Assembly (NCBI GenBank): GCA_022835595.1
Contig: BQUP01000008.1
Coordinates: forward strand, 372,001 to 436,000
Direction of reading: 5' to 3'
From: Cystobasidium ongulense
Taxonomy: Eukaryota > Basidiomycota > Cystobasidiomycetes > Cystobasidiales > Cystobasidiaceae
DNA length: 64,000 bases
The translations under genes and the position numbers were made by a program. How positions within the stretch are numbered: the first letter of the stretch is position 1; each line of letters opens with the position of its first letter. Positions 22,801-34,854 of this stretch are shown here, in pieces. Below the pieces are notes generated by a model. The model did no database searches and was not told where the DNA came from. It saw nothing but the letters and a program-made list of their open reading frames with translations.

Positions 22801-24965
22801 ACTATTACATGAAACCTATTTCAAGTATTTTTTGCACTTGGTTGGCAGGTACGAATTTTATGTTTTCTTTCGCTCAAACTATTTCAATCGTTAGAAAATG
22901 TATTAGAAAGGGTGTTTTATACTTTATTAGAGATCCTTCTGATCCTGAGGTATTTTCTCTTCTTTCCTTCTATCACGCTTTCTCTTCGAAAGATACTGAT
23001 CTCTTGTTATATTATGAAATCATTCAGGCCAATCCGTTGAGAGAGATTTTAGAAACTCCGGCTATTAATCAAGCCAAGAAGATTTCTCGTTCTCTATTAG
23101 TCTATGGTGGTATTATAATCACCTGCTTTGGCTTCTTCCCCTGGATGTCTCGACTTGTGCCTATGGGTCTCTTTCCCCTCCGCTGGAACATGACGTACGT
23201 TCTTCAACTCGTGTACGCGCAGTATGCAGGCTGACAGCTTCCCATAACTGAACTCTTGCATTGCATACATGTAAAACAGTCGTCCCCTAGCGATCATACC
23301 TTTCGATTATATTTACCTTCTCACGATAGTCCCTATAACACTGGGACGAGCGAAACCTAAACGTGCCATTCGAGGATTATTCAAGCAATGGTGTGAAATT
23401 ACATGTCATCAATTACGTCTTTCTTCTTTCATGCTGGGCAAGAGAATCGATGATGAAGAAGGTACTCATGTTAGGCGTACTTGGAAAGCATGGTTACTAC
23501 TTAAGAAAGCTCCAGTGCCATCATCGAAATCGTCAGATAAGCAGCCCAACTCTATTGACGGGTTCAAACAAGATGAAGACGATGATGAGAAGAAAGACTA
23601 TACCTCGAATTCAGATGTTATATTCCGAAAAGATGGAGGATTCGCAAGAACAGTAGCTTCAGACCATATCAAAATAGTAACACAGAAAATGTTTGTACGC
23701 ACAAATATAAATGGTGAACCCATAACAGAAGAAGGAAAAGAAGCTATCAAATTACAATTAAAAGAGATTGGGAATGACGAAAGTAAATTTACAATTGTCT
23801 ATGTTCCTCCTAATTTTAAATTTAGAATCTTATTTTTTATTTATTTACTTTGGTTGAGTTGTGCTATTGGTATTTTTATTGCATTTGTTACACCTTGTGA
23901 GTACTTTTCCCTATTTTCTGTTCATTGGCCTCAACGCAATCATGTAAAATGCTTTGCTAATTCGCCCTTTCTTTACTTCTTCCCTCGTAGTGATTGTTGG
24001 CAGAATAGTACTAGACTTGATAACGCCAGAACCGCTACACGACACCTATTCCATTATAGCAGGCATCCACGTACTCACCTTCCTCAATACGGTATTCTCA
24101 TTCGCAAAGCGTCGAATCCAAGTCTACACTCGATATCAGCAAGACCTTTCCGAATATGCATTAGGAGCTCATCCCGCTAGAGAAGTCTTTGGAGTTTTAA
24201 GCGTACAGACAATCCAGTTGATAATATTAGGTATCAATGGTGGTATACTCATGCCATTATTCGTGGGCATAGCAACACATTTATATCTTATTATACCATT
24301 TGAGATTATATTTGGTAGTGTTGGCAGTGATGGATTGAGTCATGTTTCATTTATCATGGATTGGTGTTATGGTGTGGTTACCGTTCAATTGGCATGTCGA
24401 ATTGCATGTACAATGAAGGAGAATTGGCTATCAAGGTTATTGCGAGAGGTAAGAGCTAGCTATTTCGTCCCTTTCTCGGAACTTTGATTCATAAATAAAA
24501 GCTAATTATTTGACGACTTTTAACTTTCTACTAAAGGTTAAAAACCACGGGATCACCAGAAATGCGTCTCTACTCAATCGCTACATGTTCAGGATAAACC
24601 GAAATCTCCTCCTTAGCATTTGCATGCCCTTGCTAGTCGCTCATTCCCATCGCTTAATGACTGGTCTGATCTGGAGATATCTAATACGCGCAACAGCACC
24701 ACCACCACCTTCAGCGTATAATCAGGCCTACGTATTCAAGATCGCCCTGCTTAGTGTCTCGGGTACTGGATTGGCTATATTACTCAGTGGACCTGTCAAG
24801 AGATTAAGCAAGAAATGGAGCGCTGCAGTATGGGAGAAGGAATTTGTCGTCAAGAGGAAATTGAGGAATATGGATGAGGGTGGGTTGGATATGGGTGGTA
24901 CGGATGGAGAGGGAGATGGAAATCAAGATGAAGCGGGAGATGGAGGAGACGTTATGCTATTGTGA
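19831..24965 (+). CDS. SSM4: ER/nuclear-envelope RING-CH ubiquitin ligase, Doa10/MARCH6 type
   Basis: E3 ligase of the ER-associated degradation pathway (Doa10C), acting on misfolded or short-lived proteins. Exons 19831-20065, 20159-20837, 20922-22047, 22127-22591, 22686-22949, 23028-23194, 23280-23896, 23991-24448 and 24537-24965 give 1479 residues. The N-terminal RING-CH is intact, C4HC3 at C24, C27, C41, C43, H51, C54, C67 and C70 (CRVCRSGEEPGNPLYKPCKC onward). Splicing to exon 2 gives KVYASQAPAKLPP and the first membrane pair (FLFVAFMWLAFLPYSILW). A long acidic, Ser-rich loop follows (about 400-630), then many hydrophobic spans, and the conserved central segment LYFIRDPSDPEANPLREILE, made by joining exons 5 and 6. 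C-terminal spans continue to about 1430. All intron phases match. Symbol follows the yeast gene. Confidence 0.93.
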
Positions 24966-25664
24966 TTGGATTATGTTTCAATTTCCCTCCATGATTTACA
25001 AATGCGCACTTTCGTAGCATGTAGTGCAATCGTCAATAATGTAGCTATATTTCCTGAATATGATTGCAGTGTAATGTAAGTGTAGTTGATGTCAATGAAT
25101 ACTCTTTACTAAGTCTTCTCTAAGTTAAGGTAACACTTGCTGCATGGCGGGAGAATTGCCCGATTGGTGCCTGATGTCCCTGACAGACATGATTGACAAC
25201 TTGAAGTCGGAGTTACTTTGTAGTAGTAAATGGTACTAATCCAAGTGGATCTAATGGATGGAGAGTAACAGTAGTTGTTAATCATTACTACCATCAATGG
25301 ACACAATCTACCTACCTATCTTCCACTCAACGCCCTACCTGCCCAATTCGGATACTTGCTCTTCCCACGCAGCAACTGCGAAGTATAAAGATCTCCGATC
25401 ACTCTGGTAACGAGGCCTGACTGATGCGTGGAAATGATGACTGTGGGAAGGAAAGCGTCAAGCTTCTTGCTCCACCGACTTGCTTGCTTTGTGCGAGTGG
25501 GAGCAGTGCAATCCTCGCATAGTCCGGCCTGCATTCTTCACCTTCTACTCTCTCTTCCTCGTCATCCTCACCTCACTTCTATCCGATCACTGCCATACTC
25601 GAAGGCAAGGCTGGGCATTTAATTCAATTCTACAGAGAAGCTGCACTCTTTCACGCAGGCAAGC
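24966..25664. other. Intergenic region
   Basis: Doa10 3' UTR, AT-rich up to about 25300, then a CT-rich stretch (25540-25600) that looks like the leader of the protease gene. No gene seen. Confidence 0.45.
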
Positions 25665-27922
25665 ATGGTCAACGCAGTCAGAGGCACTGCTCTTCTGCTC
25701 TGTCTCGCCCTCGCCCAGCTCCAAGCCTCGCGCGCAGCCCCGACTCCCGCACCACCACTATCAACGGTGGCTGAGAAGAAGCGTGCCACTCTCGGCTTTT
25801 CCCAAAAACCTGTATTCAGCAGGCACGGCGACGCTTTCAAGGCGAGGCATGCGAGGAGAGACTATGATGTGCAAACAAGGGCCATCGAGAAGCGTCAGGC
25901 CGACAACGATGCGCCGCTGTACAATCTGGAAGATGCGAGGTGAGTGAGGCAGTGGAAGCGGGCGGACTCTGTCGATCGCCTTGGGAAGTCTACCATACTG
26001 ACGATTCCCTCTGTTACATCGATGGGCACTTGCTTAGATACATCGTGCACATAGAGATTGGCGGACAGGACTTGGAGGTCAGTCTCGTCACTTCCATCCC
26101 ACGCCTTGCCCGCCGTGCCGTCAGATCACATTGTGGCACCTCTCCACCCTATACTCCTGGCGGCACACAAGACAAGTAAAGTACGCATGAGACACGGGCA
26201 ACCATGGCTGACGGAATGCCCTTTTTTCTTTGACTCTGATACAGGTCATTATAGATTCTGGGAGTACAGGTGCGCATATCTACAGCTTCTACAGCCTGAG
26301 AGAAGCTAGAACTATAATGTATGAAAGTGGAAAGATGGCTGACACAAGTATGTTCCGTCACTATATGGAAACTTTCACAGACACCTTCGTATACTCGGTA
26401 CAACCATACAATCAAAACAATGGATCACCTCCACCTTTATTCAATAATCGTACAGCAACTCCATTATATGATTTAGGGTTGACTTATAACGCTTCATATG
26501 GATCTGGTAATGGTCTATCAAATACAATCGGTAGCTCGTTGCTCTCAAATGTAAAGTTGACTGGAACCGATTTAACTGCTACAAATCTTACTTTTGCGGA
26601 TTTGTACACTACCACAAATGGTGTTGGGGCTAGTGGGTTGTTGGGACTGGGATTCCCTTTGAACGGGAATATTTGGAGCGTAAGCTACCTTAACTTACCT
26701 TGCTATCAGAGGATAAGACCTACAGAGACTTAGCTGATGGGTATTCTTTCTTCGGAATCATTCTGGAATCTATAGGACCTCGTCGTAGCAACATATCAAC
26801 AGACACAAAAATCAGTTCCAGCATCAGTTTCATCATCTTATTTTCCAATCGTACCATTACTAGAAGCTCAAAATCAAATAAGTTCTTCAATATATAGTTT
26901 AATAGTAACAAGAGTAGGACCATCAGATTCTAACAATCCCAAAACCTCAGGTGGTACTTTACCTACTTCTCCACAAGCTACTTTATCAAATGGCGTCATG
27001 ATAATTGGTGATTATCCTGATAATATGAGTGAAAATGATTTTACTTGGTGTGAAGTACCGGTCGTTTCTATTTCTAGTCAATATAGAGATTATGGTTATC
27101 CTCGAAGTACGGGAAACAGATGGACTACCAAGACGGACGCTATTTATTGTGAGTTTCCCCCTATGCGATGATCTTCGCCAGATCATTGCAGCATATTTGA
27201 ATAAAGAAGATGGCTGATGATCATGACAAACACCAAATGCCTTGTACCCCTCCAGTCAATGATGTCAAATTGATTGATAGCATGATACAGCCTGTAGCAG
27301 ACGCAAATTATGCACTTCTCGATACTGGAAATCCGATATTAGCAATGGCGACCGACGTACTGGCACAAATCACGAATGCATGGGCAGCCAATCCAGATGT
27401 GAGCCTTCGGGTTCGCCATGGCCAAGGGTAGATTGCTAACCTTCTGTGATATGTTATTTCCAGAACTACGTCATTCCATGTGATACACCATTCGATTTAG
27501 TATTTCAATTCGGTGGTCAAAATTATACAATAAACAAAGAAGATGTATTGGTTCCTTCGACAGCAGCTATCGATTCATATAATTATGGAGGATACGCAAG
27601 CACCAATTGTCAAGCTCAAATACAACCTTTTACACCAACTGGTAATGAAGTTGGACCTGATACTTCACAAACTCATCATTTGGGTGATGTTTTCTTTCGT
27701 AATGTTATTTCTGGTGAGTTTTATGTTACTCTACTCCCCCCGCTGTGCCTCTTGTACAGTATTTGTAGATGGGAGAATTAGGGGTCATAGTTGTTCATGA
27801 AGCTGAGGTGAACTACCGAATCTCGCCACACAGTCTTCGACTACGGAGATTTGTACAATGCGGCTTCAAACCCACCTAGAATAGGACTGTACAGTACAAC
27901 ATCACAAGGCTCGAATACATAG
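25665..27922 (+). CDS. Secreted pepsin-type (A1) aspartic protease
   Basis: Exons 25665-25939, 26038-26077, 26245-26679, 26776-27148, 27256-27398, 27464-27713 and 27834-27922 give 534 residues. An N-terminal signal peptide is clear (GTALLLCLALAQLQASRA), followed by a propeptide with a Kex2-type site (AIEKR before QADND). The mature part starts YIVHIEIGGQDLEVIIDSGST with the first catalytic Asp at 109; the second is in YALLDTGNPI, Asp397. A flap-like YNASYGSGNG and a GLLGLGFPL block also fit family A1. Odd points: the segment after DSGST reads GAHIYSF rather than the usual DLWV-type sequence, and the second motif is DTGN rather than DTGS/T. An unseen intron around 26275 could account for the first. 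The end GSNT shows no GPI signal. The 3' exons look more AT-rich than the first exon. Confidence 0.85.
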
Positions 27923-28579
27923 GCCTTTCGAGGTATACGGACACTGCATCTCTGACATCAATAGACAAAAAGAGTAACAACCAGCAAAGTGACAAGATGC
28001 GGAACTGCTACATGTATTTCACAAGATATTAGAAAACAGGAGACTTGAAAACGAAAGTCGTGTATCATCAAATGGACATTCAACTGCCCTCTCATCTGGA
28101 GAGGAGAATCCTCTGTAACGAATCCAACCAGAATACAATCATTCTTCGGCTATAAATGTTTCAGTAGTTCGCAGTTCTTGTGTAACGATAGAGGGGGGAT
28201 TACGTATATTATATACATCAGCATCAGTATCATAAGTGCATGATGATAGCCTGTGCAATCAAGAAAGCAGTATTTCTAACTCACCTTCGCCTGATTGCTA
28301 CTGAACCGCCGATCCTTGTACTTTTTGTAGTTTTGTCTACTAGAACTACCAAAGTCGGAGTTTGTTGTCCTACGTTGCACAAAAGAACATACAGACTTGA
28401 CCTGTAACCAAAGTAGCTTCTAGCCGGTAATGGCCGTTACTGCAGTCGAGCACTAGCGCCGACTTCGGTCACCGCGTCCAAGCTCCCCTCGAGCTCGACA
28501 TGCAAACCGTCAGTCAGTCTCTCTCTTTCTCTTCTACCCATTGACCGGACAAGATACAACAGCTCATCATCGTGCACGA
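27923..28579. other. Intergenic region
   Basis: Between the protease stop and the next plus-strand gene. A TTG-started extension of the next frame begins at 28541. AT-rich sequence around 28180-28260. No gene seen. Confidence 0.4.
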
Positions 28580-30991
28580 ATGAGTGCTGCACTCACACAA
28601 GAGCAAGCAGACGATCTATTCGATGCCTTGCAAGCTGACATAGAGGCAGCCGCCGCCGAAGAGGCCGAACTTGAGCTCGTCCTTACGCGCTTGGAGGCCT
28701 TGATACTCGAAGATATACTAGCCGGCACATATGCTGACGAAGGAACGAACGACAATCGTTCACTGTCACGCTCGGGGACGCCTAGTCCAGTTGCTGTAAG
28801 TCTCTTGTGCTCTTCGTGTAAATGCAGATGATCAACGCTAATACCGTCAGTATTGTCAAATTGCCATTGCTATGCTCTGTCCCGGCATTGCCATGCAACT
28901 GCTATGCTTCCACAACAGGCCACTCCTTCGACCACCTCTAAATTTGGAATAGCTACAACACCAGACGAAACAGGCCAAGAAACCTTTATTCAACAAAAGT
29001 CACTGGCTTTATTGCCACTGTTATGTCGCTTCCCTCTATTTACGTCAAGCGCATCAGAGAGAGTCATAAACCTTATAGTACTCGTATCAAAACGATTGAA
29101 CCCAAAAGAACTTTGGTTCGGCCTAGATTCTGTGGTTGAGACGTCGAGAGTTGGTTTAGAAGGTCTGGCTGATTTATTGAATTATGAGAAGGAGGAAAAT
29201 GACGGTGATGAGGAAGCTTCCGAATCGGTAGACTGCAGTTTGGATTGTGATGAACCTCCGGAGTATATCTCTATCTACCTGAGTAGAGCGCTGATCGCTA
29301 TGCAAATAGGTAAGATTAATGTCCATTTCATACAGCACATCTCACACTGGACTGTCTGACCCTACTCGACCACTACTTCAGTCCTGCCACGAATCAATGT
29401 GAAAAAACCTGAAAAATACCTCAAGCCTGTTCTAGATACCTTGACGGGTTGCTTCATCGCAATAGAAACTCCAGATCTACGCGACCATATCCTTGATTTC
29501 CAAGAATTCGAATTCGCTGGAACTCTACTACTCGTCAATACCGCACGGGTCGTAGTGACTGCATGGACGTGGGCACAGTCGATGCAGAAGGAATGTGATA
29601 CTACCTTACAACTGGTATGCAAATTATGTGCTCATATATATCTTGTCTTTGGCGCTGATGTCAATGTCTTATAGGCCCTACGGAGACTATATCTGCTAGC
29701 GGTCGGATGCTTGCTTCCCTTGTGTCCGGAAGCTTCGATGGTATTTTCTCCTGCATCAGGCGAAACGGAACTTAGGCTCGCGAGCCTGAGAAGGCCACTT
29801 TTGGTACGCTCTTGTCGTTAGATCGATGAAGGCCTTATAATATTTTACTGAAACTGTGTTCCTGCAGGAGCCCTGCCTTCCGCTAGACATACATTCACTT
29901 CGAGACCTCGAAAAAAGCTTCGCTGCGCCCGAGCTAATGAAGTGTCATGCATCTGAGTTGCATAAGCATAGACAACGAACGGTGTCGTACACCATGCTAG
30001 CAGCTATCATGACGAACTACATGGAAAACAAGGAAGAGCAGTCACGGACGATACTCAGTTTCTTACCCGGCTTATTCAAACACATCATGGAGGAAGATAT
30101 CGACCCGTTACTTCGCACAGTACTCATATATGCTTCTCTAAGCCTTGGAGAAGCAGCCTCGGAGAATATGGCCAGCAGATGGGGAGAAGGCCAGGTCAGG
30201 GACGAATCAATCGGAACTTCTGTCTTTGAGGGCATCGGAGCTGTGTTACAGGTAAGCAGCTAAATTGTGCTACCCCTGTGAAATAGACTAATTTTGCCTC
30301 ATCTATGCTAATATTAGGTGCTTATTGACCATTTTGGCGAGATAGAACAATTACCTTCGTTAGGCGGTGCTCACGGCCCACCGCGTAAGGTATTGACCTT
30401 ATGTCAGCACTTACTTTCAGACACTCGACTGGAAACACCAGAGCGCGATGAGCTAATCACTAGAATCCTCAAGGCTGAGAACACTCATATTCGAACGGCG
30501 GGGGTGACTGCATTGCGCACGTTTGTGGTTGCTGAGGAGATGGTAAGTAGCATTTTGGGTGCCTCACATTCCCAGATACAGCTAATAGTTATCTGCACCG
30601 AATCCAGGGCTTGCCATCAGATTTTTTAAGCACGTTACTGCCAAAATTTGGCGTCCATCTTTTTGACCGCCAACAACTGAGTGCAGAAGTATTGCTCGAC
30701 CCGCAAATACAAGACTGGCTAATGTGCCTTCTGAACTTTATCTACGTTGTCAATGCCCGACGCGGGCCAACCCTGGAGGAAGATGAACATCCTACCAAAG
30801 TGCGCTTCTTGACGCACCTACGAATGATCTTGGAAGCTGCGTCAACCCAAGCAGAGCCAATCGTAGAGATGCTAGCGGGAAGTGCGTCTGATAAAGAACA
30901 ATTGCCTGAAGTCAGAAGTCGATTGCAGTTAGAGATCTTGAAGGACGCGTTTGAACGGGCTTCGCATTCGCAGATAGTGAGGATGATGTAA
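28580..30991 (+). CDS. Unrecognised helical (ARM/HEAT-like) protein, 653 residues
   Basis: Exons 28580-28795, 28919-29309, 29382-29614, 29675-29803, 29868-30251, 30318-30542 and 30608-30991 join in phase to 653 residues. The N-terminal 70 residues are Glu/Ala-rich and helical (EQADDLFDALQADIEAAAAEE), then a Ser/Thr-rich linker. The rest is almost wholly amphipathic helix with Leu-rich pairs typical of ARM/HEAT-like solenoids (LLPLLCRFPLFTSSASERV, LSARVLIYASLSLGEA-like spans, ITRILKAENTHIRTAGVTAL). I do not recognise a catalytic motif, signal or membrane span. Length and overall character resemble the Ybp1/Ybp2-glomulin-Alf4 group, which bind Yap1, kinetochores or Rbx1, but I cannot confirm this from sequence alone. 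The ATG at 28580 is the first in frame; the frame upstream begins only with TTG. Confidence 0.75.
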
Positions 30992-31132
30992 AGTAGTACT
31001 CGTAATTTGAAAGACAGCCAAACAAAGAACCTGTAGCATAGATCTCTTGAGTCGAACATACGAGGCACGTGGCACGCTGTGAAGAACTTGGTTGGGTGGC
31101 TACACCTGGATTTCGGGCGCGTTCTGCAGAGC

Positions 31133-34100
31133 TCAAAAGTCTCCAATATCGTCATCGCTAAGATACATTTTTTGATTCGAAGGTTCCTCCTCTTGGGTCG
31201 CAGGGTATTCTGCATCGTCATCCTCTTCAAGCTTGACAGCTGGCGCAGTTGGCTTTTGCTTCATTTCGTCTTCTTCAGCCTCATTGTCATCCGGCACATC
31301 TTTCTCGTTCAGCGCTTCTCTTATTTTGAATGTACGTTCTTCCGGGTTCGGAGGCTTCATGAAGGCCGGCACGGGAAACATAGCGATCTCAAGTAGCTTA
31401 GCGGACAACTTTGGTCGGTTATCAGACGAAGTAATGGCATGCCCGAGGCTTGAAGGCGGTTTGGGCTGCTTGAACGGGTTTCCAGACGATGAAGAGGGAG
31501 CCAAAGCTGCTAGGAAAGACTTCTGAGGTGCTTGCATTAGGCCTAGGTATGGTATTGTTTCGAGTTGTAGAACCAGTCTCTTTGGTAATAGATCTGTATA
31601 ACCCAATATAAGTTTACCCTACTTCTTTGCGAACATGATCAATTTGACACACCTTCACCGTCGTCTGTAGCGTTGTGAGATCTGCCAAAGCTCGCCATCC
31701 AATCCCCGATTCGTTCCATGTTCTCCCGAGACTTGCGCTGGGTTTCCCACAACTCGCTCTTGTACATTTTCTGACCTCGGCGCTGCACCGGAGTGGGCAG
31801 TGACATCAGCGCACCTCTCACAGATACTTGAAAAGAATAGTGAGATGTTAAAGCGTGTCGGGAGAACTGCAAGTGGTCATCGTAAGCTTTGTTGTAGTCT
31901 TTCGTGATGATCAAAATCATACATTGTCACCTTCCATCCGCATGATAGAATCCGAAATACTGGTATACTCCATCAAATTAGCGCAGTCTTCGATATTATT
32001 GCAAAAGGGCGGGTAGTTCTGATGGAGGTAAGCCATGAACATGTCCGAATCGACTGGCGCGTCCGAGAACAGAGCCTGGCAATTGGAAAGCCATATCAGG
32101 ATATGCAGTCAATTCGGTATATCCATCACTTACATTCGCATCTACCTTGCTGACGCGCCGCTCCCAGCTTTTCAAGTGTGATGGCAGTTTCTCAGGCTTC
32201 GCAGGGATTGGATGTGTGCTCTTTGCATCCTCGTCTGGATTCTCGCCCCATCCTATCGAGTATATAGGAATCAGGAAATGTCGCCAAGTTCGGTGAAGAG
32301 TAACGGGCTTACTCTTGTTGAACAGAACTTTACCCAGCGCATGAAACAAGAACAGAGACGATTCTTTCGTTGCGACGAGGTGCAAGCTGTCCAGTAGTCA
32401 GTGATCCCGTACATACAATATGACAGGAGCGCATTGTACATGAACACTCACAGTGCTTTATTTGCAGACTCATCGCCCTCGTCATCCTTCGCCTTTCCAC
32501 TCGACTTGCGCTTCTTTCCTTTCTTTTTCGCGTTCTCGAGAGCGACTTCTGAAACCGGAGCTGCATCGCCCACGATAAACTGAAGAGTATTCAAAGCCGA
32601 TCGTATATCGCCATCTGAAGCTTCTATGACTAGCTGGACTGCCCTCTGGCTGGGTCGTTTCGAGCTTGAAGATACATACTCGCGATCTAATATTGCATTG
32701 AGAGCCTTTTTCATCAATGTTGGCGCTATTGGATTGAATCTGAAAAGCGTGAGCAATTAAGTAATCAAAACGGCAAACGTCAACGACAAAGCTGTTTCCA
32801 CATACTTGAACTCGGCGGCTACAGGTGCTCGCAAAACATCGGGCGGAACGACGCTTCTCACACTTACGCTCTGCTCACCAGAGCCTTGATATCTGTTCGC
32901 GGCGTTTTCTCCTTCATTTTGCCCTGGTCTCGTGAGCGCCTCGCTCACAATGAGGACCAGGGGTACATTTGTATTGGATGCGATCGATGTGAAGCGCTTA
33001 CTCGTTGCAAGAGAGGTGAGAGCGTTCCTGAATGCGGTACGGGTGCCCTGCGAGGTAAAGATGTTTGGTAGGTCTTCGACCAGGATGAGTTTCCGTCTTT
33101 TATGGGGAGTAGCTCTAGATGTCGAAGCCTTCGGGACAGTGAAACCGTTCAAGGTAGAAGGATTTGCCTTTTTACTACTTTCTGCAATCTCACTTGATTT
33201 GCTCGAGCTTGCTTTAGGTACGGCAATCTTGTTGTCTGAAGTGAGGACACCGAATTGTAAGGAGGTGGAGAGGGTCGCTTTCGCAAGGAATGACGGAAAC
33301 TGGTTCGAGAATGATTCTGACCAGATCCAAGGAAAGGTAAGTTAAGCTCGCGAATCTTCGTTAACAGGATCCAGGGCACCTACCACTATCGCCCTCGCTC
33401 GTTTTGTATTCTACAACATCGATATCCATTTCTCGGCTCAACACGCGAAGAGTTGCCGTCTTGGCACTCCCAGCGGGTCCCGATAAGATCAATATACGCT
33501 TGAGGAGATACAACGTGTGAGATATCGACGAAGTCAGATTTTACATAGAGCCAAAGAGGACCTACCCTGTATTTGCTTGTCACGCCACCAGCATAAGCTT
33601 CCTCTAACCACCGCTGAACATCCTGTACTTTCTTCTTATGAACACAGAGTGACTCGAAGTCGACAGGCTCATACTTCTGCGACCATAGCGCTCCTGTAAG
33701 GCAGTGTCAAAGAATATCAGCCATAAATCATCCGAGCACGTGCTCTCTACCTCCAACTTACCTTCTCGCGTGTCTGTGATTTCCAATTCAACGAGCGAGG
33801 AATCTACAGCTTTCTGTTTCCCTTTTGATTTACTAGAAGCGACTCTAGCGGGAGAGTTGCTATTCCTGCTCAAGTCCGGCTTTGCGATTGCCATGGGTGT
33901 TATTTGACTTGAAGTAGCTTTCTTGGATGCAGCAGCAGGCTTCGAACTTGAAGCAGAAGCAGCGCTATATCCAGTAACGAGTACTTCATCATCGCTATGT
34001 TCTGTCGCGCTACTATCGTCTTTGATCTCCAGAAAATCATCAACTTCATCATCGTCGTCGTCTGAAGACAGTTCAATCGGATCAACAGGATCACTTGATT

Positions 34101-34365
34101 TATGGCTGCTATTTCCCACTTTCCTCTTCTTTGTCTTCGATTTGATAGCTGGTGAGCTTGTTGCTGATGCATTTGTTGTAGACTTCTTGGGAGGTGAAGA
34201 GACCCCACTGGTGAAGCCTAGGACTGATGAGAGTGGTCGTAGTGATTTGCTCTTGTTGCTGCTCGATGCAGTTACGCCTGACTTTGTATCGCCAGCTGCA
34301 GCGGACTTGCGGGAGGACGACGTGGAAGAGCTCTTACTTGAGCCTCCATTGCGTGTGTTTGCCAT
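31133..34365 (-). CDS. RAD17: DNA-damage checkpoint clamp loader Rad17/Rad24
   Basis: RFC-like AAA+ protein that loads the 9-1-1 clamp onto damaged DNA. Ten exons: 34365-33762, 33693-33566, 33498-33384, 33316-32806, 32739-32452, 32386-32313, 32252-32134, 32075-31931, 31886-31653 and 31593-31133, giving 892 residues. After a Ser/Lys/Asp-rich disordered start (about 200 residues with basic and acidic runs) comes the family signature LWSQKYEPVDFESLCVHKKK, then VQDVQRWLEEA. Walker A is GPAGSAKT at 251-258; Walker B is LILVEDLP near 359-364 with the ED order typical of Rad17. Sensor-type ASDGDIRSALNTLQF and the C-terminal LHQNYPPFCNN, then YSFQVSVRGALMSLP, follow. The intron at 31887-31930 is only 44 nt. 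The C-terminal tail is acidic (EEDEMKQ..., LSDDDIGDF). All phases consistent. Confidence 0.93.
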
Positions 34366-34854
34366 CCTGGCATCCTGGTCTTGTTCCTACGAGGTTGTCA
34401 TTTGGTGTCAGGGCAAAGGTCCAGTCAATCCATCTACGGGTAGCCGGGTCGACGGCAGAAGTGGCAAAGTATACAAGTCTTCATAAATGCTTTCCATTGG
34501 CCCATTATTGTGCTACAGCCTCTCGGAGCATACAAAATAGTAGAAGATCCTGGCATTGAGATTCATCTCGTCATTGTTCGTGGGACAAAGTAAGGCCAAA
34601 AAGAACAGAAAAAGGAAACTATAAACAACAACAGTACAGATTACCACTGCCCATTACTTCCTACTCCATAGTAAATATTGCCAGTACTTTTGGCATAACT
34701 TCCGGCAAATTGTCTAACATTGTCAAGGCCATCATAGACGATGCCCAGGTACTAAAGTGAAGAGTAAAGTCACGCAGGTAACGAGGAGAGCTGTCAAGAA
34801 GGTGACCCTGCAAGCATGAAAACAACATCAGCTCAGTCTGCGAATTGGAACTTC
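34366..34854. other. Intergenic region
   Basis: Between the Rax1-like stop (34855) and the Rad17 start (34365), both minus strand. It holds the Rad17 promoter and Rax1 3' UTR. No gene seen. Confidence 0.45.

Noticed and set aside
26245-26300. IIDSGSTGAHIYSF looks like the first apyrase (GDA1/CD39) motif
   Set aside because: Signal peptide, Kex2-type propeptide site, flap-like and second DTG motifs all point to an aspartic protease; no later apyrase motifs were found.
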